The position numbers and the translations under genes are program-made. A stretch of DNA of 47,094 bases. Origin: Planctomycetota bacterium (GTDB lineage Bacteria > Planctomycetota > UBA1135 > GCA-002686595). Location of the stretch: NCBI GenBank assembly GCA_002686265.1, contig NZBA01000071.1, positions 1 through 47,094 on the forward strand, read 5' to 3'. Of this stretch, positions 42,001 through 47,094 are shown piece after piece. Numbering within the stretch: position 1 is the first letter of the stretch; the number at the start of each line of letters is the position of its first letter. A model generated the notes under the pieces. That model had not been told where the DNA came from, did not search any database, and saw only the letters and a list, made by a program, of their open reading frames with translations.

Positions 42001-44135
42001 TCGGGAGCGCTCCGTCCGAGGGGGCGGGGGATTCCGAGCGCGCGCCGGCGGCTGCTTCGCCTGCCGCTGCCCCAACGCCGGTCGCCGCGCCCCTCGCTCA
42101 GGCTGCCACCGTCCCGTCGCCGGCCGCCGCGCCGCTCGCTCCGGCTCCAACGGTCGCCTCGGGCCCTCCCGCCCTCTCCGATCCCGCTCGCCTGCGCGCC
42201 ATCGAGGACTTCCAGCGCACCATGCAGACCTTCCTCGAGGCTCAACGTCGGGTGATGGCCGCTCCCGGCGGACCGTCCGCCGCCGCCGCCCCGCCCACGA
42301 CGGGGCGGAACGACCCGGACCAGGCTCGGGTCCAGAGTCCGACGGTGACTCCGACGGTGAACCCGACGGCGAATCCTGTGGCGAAAGCCACGGCGCCGCT
42401 CGCTCGCGTCGTGGCTGACGCGAGCCCTCCCTCGCCGGTTCCCATGCTCGATGTCGGTTCGCTGCCCTTCCTGCAGCAGGTCCTCGAGCACGCGCCCGGC
42501 AGGCGCCTCGTCGCCGAGTGCCAGCTCGACACCGAGGAGCACCGCTTCTTGGCCGACCACACCTTTTTCGGGCGCGGCCTGTCCCTCACCGATCCGACGC
42601 TCTGCGCGCTCCCGATCATGCCCCTGGCCATGACCCTCGAGCTCATGGCCGAGGCCGCGGCGGCCCTCGTGCCGCACCTCGAGGTGCGCGCCCTGGCGGA
42701 CATCGAGACCTTCAAGTGGTTGCCCTTCGAGACTTCCACGCGCCGCGTGCGCATGGTCGCCGAGGCGATCGACGAGGCGCTCGTGGCGGTCTCCCTCCTC
42801 GAAGCCGATCGGGAGGGGATGAGCGGCGAGGTTGCGCGTGCGGTCGTCGAGATGGGAGAGGGCGCCGCGGATCTCGGGCAGCCGACCCTCGGCGAAGTGG
42901 ATGAACCCGCACCTCCCTGGAGCGATGCGGATACCTACAAGGTCCTCTACCACGGTCCTGCCTTTCAGGGCGTCGAGGGCATCGACCGCTGGGGACCGGG
43001 TGGCATCGAGGCGCGCGTGCGCGTGCCGGAGGCGGGGCTGTTGTTTCGCAGCACCGACCCCGCCGGGCTGGTCCTGCCGGTCGTCCTGATCGATACCGCC
43101 TCCCAGATCCCCGGCACGGCCAACGGCAGCATGCAGCCGACGGACGAGACGATCTCCCTGGCCTTCCCCAACACCACTGGGAGGCTGGAGTTCGTCCCGC
43201 GCCGCCCGGCGGGAGAACCCCTGCGGGCTGTCGTGCACCACGACCAGGACGGGACCACCCTGCGCTCCTCGGTCGAGATGATCGCGGCGGACGGCAGCGT
43301 CGTATTGCGCTATGCAGACCGCGTGGAGGAGCTGGTCGAGTTCCCCCTCGGTCCCTACCTCTACCGCATCGATCCGCTGCAGGTGACCTGCACGCGCGAC
43401 ATCACCGCTCTCTTCGGTGGCGTCGAGGGGATCGAACGCTGCACGGTTTGCGAGGTCGACCGCGTCGGAGAGCGCATCCTCGTCAACCACCTCTGGATAC
43501 GCGTCCTGGCGCGCATGATCCTCGACCGCACCGAGCGCGAGACCTTCGACCGCTCGGCCCTGCCGCCGGTGGCGGCGGCGGGTTGGGTGCTCGGGCGCAT
43601 CGCGGCCAAGGATGCGGTGCGCCTGCGGTCGCCCTCGGGCCTGTGTATGGCCGACGTGGGCATCGATACCACCGAGTCGGGAGCGCCTCGAGCCCTCGTC
43701 GCCGGGCGTGAGGCCTGCGCGGTCAGTCTGGCTCACGAGGTTTTCTACGCCGTCGCCGCCGCGGCCGACGACTGCTGCGGGGTAGGGACCGAAGTCGTGC
43801 GGGTCGGGGAACTCGATCCCGTAGTCAGCGACGACTCCTTCCACCCCGAGGAGCGAGCACTCTTCGAGGCCGTTCCCGGTGGCCCGGCCGCCCTCTGGGC
43901 GGCGAAGGAGGCCGTCTGCAAGGCCCTCGGTGGCGGGTTGTCGGGTGACCTGCGCTGCGTTAGATTCACCGGGCATCGGGTCGAGGGCCAGCGCAGCCAC
44001 CTGACGGCCGTGCTCGAGGGCTCCTTGGCCGAGGCCTCTCCGCGCCACGCCGCGCCCGCGACGGACGGCGCTCTGCGGGTGACCGCGATCCTCCACCGAG
44101 GCCACTGTCTCGCCCTGTGTCTCCTTCCTGACTGA
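39090..44135 (+). CDS. Second synthase: KS-AT-DH-PPTase
   Basis: A 1681-residue synthase translationally coupled to the previous one. KS: ~10-475, Cys217 in IDAACSSAL, EAHGTGIPLGD, GSVKSMIGH. AT: ~585-900, FPGEGAQYV and GHSSGE with Ser684. A Pro/Ala-rich linker (~965-1110) contains the helix DFQRTMQTFLEAQRRVMAA. DH: ~1125-1430, His1157 in LADHTFFGRG and Asp1335 in LIDTASQ; the usual HxxxGxxxxP spacing is lengthened. The last ~150 residues are a phosphopantetheinyl transferase: GVGTEVVRV (Glu1568 where the family has a metal-binding Asp) and WAAKEAVCKALGGG (K1606, E1607). There is no ACP, so it must act on the ACPs of the first synthase or on the discrete ACP after it. The PPTase presumably primes these ACPs. 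PfaC-like in role, but without a chain-length factor. Confidence 0.9.
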   Translation: MPPHPRGGGDVREDIAIVGMSCLFPGADTVSRYWHNIVHKVDCITDAPPDWQPELFFDPEGKDTDRSYTQKGGFLGDVSRFDPTRYGVVPRSVDGAEPDHYLALRCAFEAFDDAGVGEIALERSRTGVIIGRGLFVNRGWVSVFQRTFAVDQVIGVLRRLEPDRSEEDLAALREELKRNLPPGSAEAVPGLVHSALVGRIANRLDLNGPAYTIDAACSSALLAVEHGMRELRAGTCDAVLVGGSQVSTPAQVHVLFCHLKALSAEGRIAPFSAEAGGTVLGQGCGMLVLKRAGDAERDGNRIYALLKDIGVSSDGKGAGLLAPLSEGQQLSIKRAYERAGISPLTVGLIEAHGTGIPLGDATEFESLEACLTGDGTRDPFGIGSVKSMIGHLIPASGAASLIKTALALYHRVLPPTLHAENRNPDLGWQKTRAFLINEARPWLHGDRTIPRRAGINAFGFGGINAHAILEEYTGGDEPEPTRLECEWPAELVVVSAPNREALQDRLHSLARWVEGAAAVRLLDIAATCAKDDGASRMAIVARSGEDLVEKLRYAARLLADPEREKIVDRRHGIAWFDHPLGRKGRVAFVFPGEGAQYVNMLDGLCRHFPEVRRQFDLTAAALAGGGADRPFGHVLYPQPAGVEWAEETLYGLESAVASVTAAGRGLLDLLASLRVFPDAIVGHSSGEFGALLAAGAYEAQSEEDGIRSIVAGARSARELERSDLVPTGGLLSVGGANPEAVRELLEGFGERLAVAMDNCPRQLVIAGSETDIHAAHEALAGKGGLCERLRWNRSYHTEAFKPASEIIERFYGTFEMQTPKVELWSCATAAPYPEDPQRVKELAVRQWWSPVRFRETVEAMYDAGVRLFVEVGPRGNLSAFIADTLDGRPHAVIPMDLHRKESIRQLCTAIGMLAAQGVDVDLAPLTARRGPRLLDLAEAPPAPGHLDPPLSLAFPVLEISDEAVGDLRARFGSAPSEGAGDSERAPAAASPAAAPTPVAAPLAQAATVPSPAAAPLAPAPTVASGPPALSDPARLRAIEDFQRTMQTFLEAQRRVMAAPGGPSAAAAPPTTGRNDPDQARVQSPTVTPTVNPTANPVAKATAPLARVVADASPPSPVPMLDVGSLPFLQQVLEHAPGRRLVAECQLDTEEHRFLADHTFFGRGLSLTDPTLCALPIMPLAMTLELMAEAAAALVPHLEVRALADIETFKWLPFETSTRRVRMVAEAIDEALVAVSLLEADREGMSGEVARAVVEMGEGAADLGQPTLGEVDEPAPPWSDADTYKVLYHGPAFQGVEGIDRWGPGGIEARVRVPEAGLLFRSTDPAGLVLPVVLIDTASQIPGTANGSMQPTDETISLAFPNTTGRLEFVPRRPAGEPLRAVVHHDQDGTTLRSSVEMIAADGSVVLRYADRVEELVEFPLGPYLYRIDPLQVTCTRDITALFGGVEGIERCTVCEVDRVGERILVNHLWIRVLARMILDRTERETFDRSALPPVAAAGWVLGRIAAKDAVRLRSPSGLCMADVGIDTTESGAPRALVAGREACAVSLAHEVFYAVAAAADDCCGVGTEVVRVGELDPVVSDDSFHPEERALFEAVPGGPAALWAAKEAVCKALGGGLSGDLRCVRFTGHRVEGQRSHLTAVLEGSLAEASPRHAAPATDGALRVTAILHRGHCLALCLLPD

Positions 44136-44147
44136 ACGAATCCAACC

Positions 44148-44447
44148 ATGACCGACGCCGCACTCTCTCGCTTCGAGCTGGACACCGTCGAGGTTCTCAA
44201 GGAGCTGACCGAAGACTGGGACACCGGGTTCGGAGGCGCGATGAATGCCGAGACCTCCATCGTGCACGAGCTCGAATTCGAGTCGATAGACGTCGTGCAC
44301 CTCGTGACCGCGCTCGAGGCGCGCTACGAGCGCTCGGACATCCCCTTCGCCGAGATGCTGATGGTGGACGGGCGCTACGTCGAGGACCTCACCGTGGGAC
44401 AGATCGCAGTCTTCTTGGAGCGGCACGTGGGTGCCGCTGAAGGCTGA
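44148..44447 (+). CDS. Discrete acyl carrier protein
   Basis: A 99-residue ACP starting 12 bases after the synthase stop. ELEFESIDVVHLV places the phosphopantetheine Ser at residue 46, in the DSxxxxxL layout with Glu replacing the usual Asp before it. Acidic helices flank it, and EMLMVDGRYVEDLTVGQIAVFL forms helices III-IV. The length is slightly above that of a fatty-acid ACP. It probably serves the ACP-less KS-AT-DH-PPTase protein or a downstream transfer step, and is presumably modified by the PPTase domain encoded just upstream. Confidence 0.93.
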   Translation: MTDAALSRFELDTVEVLKELTEDWDTGFGGAMNAETSIVHELEFESIDVVHLVTALEARYERSDIPFAEMLMVDGRYVEDLTVGQIAVFLERHVGAAEG

Positions 44448-44470
44448 GATCCAGGTACGCTGGGGTTGCC

Positions 44471-46042
44471 ATGCGGACTCTCTTGCTCGGACTCGACGGA
44501 GCCACCTTCACCGTCCTCGACCACCTCGTGGGCGAGGGCGAGATGCCCAACCTGGAGAACTTCTACCGGCACGGGACCCGCAGTCGCCTGCGTTCGACGC
44601 CGCTGCCGATCACTCCCCAGGCCTGGACCTCCTTGGCGACCGGCAGGAGCATGGGCCACCACGGCCTGAATGACTTCGTGCGCATCGACCTCGCTGACGG
44701 TCGGGCCTACGCGCATTTCAACACCGCCAAGGACAATCACTGCGAGACGCTGTGGAAGTACGCCTCGCGCGAGGGCAGGCGCGTGACCGTCCTCAACTAC
44801 TTCGGCACCGCGCCGCCCCAGGAGCTCAACGGCCAGTCGATACCCGGTTTCGTGCCCTCGCGTTACCTGCGCCGCTCGAGCTGGCCGCCGGAGCTCATCC
44901 CCGAGCTGAAGGAGCTGGGCACGATCGACGTCTCGCGCCTCGGCCTGGAGCTCGATGTCGAGAAGCAGGCACTCTCCAGGATGCCGGAGGAGCGTTGGCT
45001 GCCCTGGATCGACCAGCACATCGCTCGCGAGGAGGCCTGGTTCCAGACCCTGGAGCACCTGATGGTCTCCGACCCCAGCGACCTGACGATCGTCGTCTTC
45101 GACGGCGTTGACAAGGTGCAGCACCTCGCTTACCGGTTCCTAGACCCGTCCACCACACCGGCGAATCCGAGCGCGTGGGAGGCGCAGGTCATCGAACGTT
45201 GCCGCGTGTACTTCCGCAAGATGGACGAGTACCTCGGGCGCATGATCGAACTCCTCGGAGACGAGGCACGCGTATTCATCGCCTCCGACCACGGCTTCAC
45301 CGACAGCACCGAGGTCGTCTACGTGAACAAGTGGCTCCACGAGCAGGGGCTGCTCTTCTGGAAGGAGGAGCAGGAGGTGGACACCAAGGAGGCGATCTAC
45401 GTCGATCACCTCAAGGACTACCTCGGCCAGCTGGACCTGGAGCGCACCAGAGCCTTTGCCCTGACGCCGAGCAGCAACGGGATCTTCATCAATGTGCCCG
45501 AAGAGGAGTACGCCGAGTTCCAGGACGACCTCGTCAGGCGCTTGGGCACCTTCCTGGCCCCCGACGGCGGGCAGGTCGTTACCGAGGTGAAGAAGCGCGA
45601 GGAGTGGTTCGCGGGTCCGTACATGCACCACGCCGCGGACCTGACCTTGACCCTCAGGGACTTCGGGCACATCTCGGTCCTCAACGGCCGGGAGACCGTC
45701 GTCGGGCGCAGTGAGCCGTGGGGGACGCACCACCCCGACGGCGTCCTGCTCGCGGCGGGCGAAGGCATCCGTCAGGGGCACGAGGAGGAGCGCCGGGACA
45801 TCCTCGACGTGGCGCCCCTCCTGTTGCACAGCGTCGGCCTGCCAATCCCGGCCGAGTACGAGGGGACCTTCCCCCGGGAGTTCTTCGAGCCCGAACACCT
45901 TGCCGGCGATCCGGTCCTGATCGGGGGCGCGACTCAGGCCCCCGGGGATCCCGATCCGGCGCAAGAGGCGCAAGGGGACCTCGACGAGGAGGATCAGGAG
46001 ATCCTGCTCCAGCGCCTGCGCAGCCTGGGCTACATCGAGTAG
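44471..46042 (+). CDS. AP-superfamily phosphodiesterase / pyrophosphatase
   Basis: A 523-residue type I phosphodiesterase/nucleotide pyrophosphatase-like enzyme of the alkaline phosphatase superfamily. LLLGLDGATF (Asp9) begins the metal site, PITPQAWTSLATG carries the likely nucleophile Thr48, and VFDGVDKVQHLAY, ASDHGFTD and GTHHPDGVLL supply the other metal ligands. The C-terminus ends EILLQRLRSLGYIE, typical for this group. No signal peptide, so it is cytoplasmic. It lies 23 bases after the ACP gene and is probably the last gene of the synthase operon. Members hydrolyse phosphodiesters or transfer head groups such as phosphoethanolamine or sulfate; a part in removing or adding a phosphate-linked group to the lipid product is plausible. 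Confidence 0.88.
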   Translation: MRTLLLGLDGATFTVLDHLVGEGEMPNLENFYRHGTRSRLRSTPLPITPQAWTSLATGRSMGHHGLNDFVRIDLADGRAYAHFNTAKDNHCETLWKYASREGRRVTVLNYFGTAPPQELNGQSIPGFVPSRYLRRSSWPPELIPELKELGTIDVSRLGLELDVEKQALSRMPEERWLPWIDQHIAREEAWFQTLEHLMVSDPSDLTIVVFDGVDKVQHLAYRFLDPSTTPANPSAWEAQVIERCRVYFRKMDEYLGRMIELLGDEARVFIASDHGFTDSTEVVYVNKWLHEQGLLFWKEEQEVDTKEAIYVDHLKDYLGQLDLERTRAFALTPSSNGIFINVPEEEYAEFQDDLVRRLGTFLAPDGGQVVTEVKKREEWFAGPYMHHAADLTLTLRDFGHISVLNGRETVVGRSEPWGTHHPDGVLLAAGEGIRQGHEEERRDILDVAPLLLHSVGLPIPAEYEGTFPREFFEPEHLAGDPVLIGGATQAPGDPDPAQEAQGDLDEEDQEILLQRLRSLGYIE

Positions 46043-46078
46043 AGGGCGGTGAGTAGAGGGCGGTGAGTAGGAGGCGGT
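46037..46078 (+). repeat. Three-unit 14-base tandem repeat over a stop codon
   Basis: GAGTAGAGGGCGGT at 46037-46050 is repeated exactly at 46051-46064, and with a two-base change (GAGTAGGAGGCGGT) at 46065-46078. The first copy includes the phosphodiesterase stop TAG, so the repeat has expanded into the 3' flank. Confidence 0.9.
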
Positions 46079-46246
46079 CCGCGCCGCGCTCCGATGGCCT
46101 TTCGCGGGTGGGGGCGGCCGGAACCTCCGTGAGGCGGTAGGGTTGGGAAGCCCTCTGATCGGGTAGGTCCGCAGAGGCCCTCCCTGCCCCGCCCTAGGAT
46201 CCTGGAGAGAGCCCGGATCCCCAAGAGACAGCAGAACGGACCCAGC

Positions 46247-47002
46247 ATGAAGCTCTTCGCACTCGCCTGCACGGCAGGCGCCCTCGCACTCATCACGTCC
46301 TCGGCCACCGCTCAGGTGAAGCCCGGCATCATGGAGCGCTTCGGTGCGCCCGCCGAGCGAACTCGGCCCGAGAAGCAGCGCCCCGCACCCGCGCGTTCTC
46401 CTGCCGCGGACGAGGAGCTCCAAGGACGCCTGCTGAAGCTCATCGAGCGTCACGACCTCGACAAGGACGGCAAGCTCAACGCCTCCGAAGCCAAGGCCGC
46501 GCGCGAGGCGTGGGCCAAGCTGCGCGCCCTCCACGGAGAGCAGAAGCCGGAGCGTGGTGCGCGCGGAGCGCGAGAGGACTCCGCCAAGGGCCGCAAGGGT
46601 CCGCGCACTCCTGGGGATCGTGCGGGCCGTGATGGGACCAAGAGACCGAAGCAGGGCTCGCCTCTCCACAAGGCCCTGCTCGAGCGCTTTGACGCCAACG
46701 GCAACGGCCAGCTCGACGGCCCCGAGGCCGCCAAGGCGCGCTCTCATTGGGCGCGCATGCGCGCGGAGCAGAAGCCCGAGCAGAAGCCCGGGCGGAATCC
46801 GGACGACCGCACACGCGGCCGTCGTCCGCAAGTCGATCCGCGGCGAGCCGAGAAGAGGGCGCGCCCCGGCGATCAGCGCCGGCCGCAAGCGAAGGGGCAA
46901 GGGCCCAAGGTTCGCTCGCCCCGCAGGCCCGCGGGTGCGCGCAAGCCCAGCTCTGCGGCGCAGCCGAAGCGAGCGCCCATCCGGCGCGTGCACCGCAGGT
47001 AG
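46247..47002 (+). CDS. Exported EF-hand protein with basic tail
   Basis: A 251-residue protein with a signal peptide ending SSATAQ near residue 23. Two EF-hand-like loops are visible: DLDKDGKLNASE (~residues 75-86) and DANGNGQLDGPE (~150-161), both keeping the alternating acidic ligands and the Gly. The regions between and after are dominated by Arg, Lys, Pro and Gln (QKPEQKPGRN and similar), a disordered, strongly basic tail. Such EF-hand exported proteins are common in Planctomycetota; function unknown, calcium binding likely. The last three codons and the stop lie inside the terminal palindrome, so the true 3' end may be altered if that palindrome is an artefact. Confidence 0.75.
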   Translation: MKLFALACTAGALALITSSATAQVKPGIMERFGAPAERTRPEKQRPAPARSPAADEELQGRLLKLIERHDLDKDGKLNASEAKAAREAWAKLRALHGEQKPERGARGAREDSAKGRKGPRTPGDRAGRDGTKRPKQGSPLHKALLERFDANGNGQLDGPEAAKARSHWARMRAEQKPEQKPGRNPDDRTRGRRPQVDPRRAEKRARPGDQRRPQAKGQGPKVRSPRRPAGARKPSSAAQPKRAPIRRVHRR

Positions 47003-47094
47003 CACGTCCCCCCAAGCGGTGCGAAGGCGGCGCCGGTAGCCCAGCTGGGCTACCGGCGCCGCCTTCGCACCGCTTGGGGGGACGTGCTACCTGC
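46995..47094. repeat. Perfect 100-base palindrome at the window end
   Basis: Bases 46995-47044 and 47045-47094 are exact reverse complements with no loop, and the right arm stops at the last base of the window. A perfect palindrome ending flush with a sequence end is typical of an assembly fold-back, but a strong terminator hairpin where assembly broke is also possible. Confidence 0.97.

Noticed and set aside
41106..44426. 1106-codon minus-strand open frame opposite the second synthase and ACP
   Set aside because: Antisense shadow of the AT, DH and PPTase domains; no recognisable family and low-complexity composition.
45140..47005. 621-codon minus-strand open frame
   Set aside because: Runs antisense to the phosphodiesterase and EF-hand genes and across the intergenic repeat; composition is Leu/Arg/Gly shadow.

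Overview
The window is a very GC-rich bacterial chromosome segment of about 47 kb. It looks like Planctomycetota, probably the lineage of Saltatorellus-type genomes. That call is inference from family content: a Tat-exported DUF1800/DUF1501 pair, FG-GAP and DNRLRE exported proteins sharing a Cys-rich C-terminal domain ending near a YQxWYRDP motif, an EF-hand exported protein, and a PfaA/HglE-like polyketide synthase. No rRNA, tRNA or CRISPR array was seen.

Layout. 1-789 holds a decayed IS91-like transposase tail and otherwise no convincing gene. 790-6176 carries exported proteins: an HExxH protease-like protein, the DUF1800 and DUF1501 pair, and a DNRLRE-domain protein. 6220-8574 (minus strand) encodes an SGNH hydrolase-like protein and a lipoprotein. 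8753-19819 is biosynthetic block A: a KS-AT-ACP-condensation megasynthase whose KS has Arg in place of the catalytic Cys, a membrane protein that looks like an M50 'peptide zinc metalloprotease' without its HExxH motif, a TPR protein on the opposite strand, an alpha/beta hydrolase, a beta-propeller/methyltransferase-like fusion and a sulfotransferase. Three junctions in this block are GTGA stop/start overlaps.

19841-24034 carries a PHB-depolymerase-like esterase, a CobW-family GTPase and an FG-GAP repeat protein. A clear intrinsic terminator for the FG-GAP gene has the cobW stop codon in its loop. 24319-30197 holds two tandem short-chain dehydrogenases, a thioredoxin-like/HEAT protein, and a divergent HlyD/TolC pair with no ABC transporter ATPase. 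30538-46042 is biosynthetic block B: a 2850-residue synthase (two flavin-oxidoreductase-like domains, KS, AT, tandem ACPs, KR, DH), a second synthase (KS, AT, DH, phosphopantetheinyl transferase), a discrete ACP and an alkaline-phosphatase-superfamily phosphodiesterase. The window ends with an EF-hand protein and a perfect 100-base palindrome running exactly to the last base, which suggests a contig end.

Working model (inference). Block B builds and reduces an acyl chain, in the manner of secondary-lipid synthases. Block A could transfer it to a second group through the condensation domain and decorate it, for example by sulfation. HlyD, TolC and the M50-like membrane protein could form an ATPase-less envelope route. 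HlyD proteins of this type usually sit next to M50 proteins, and here the M50-like partner lies in block A, which is the main argument that the two blocks are one system.
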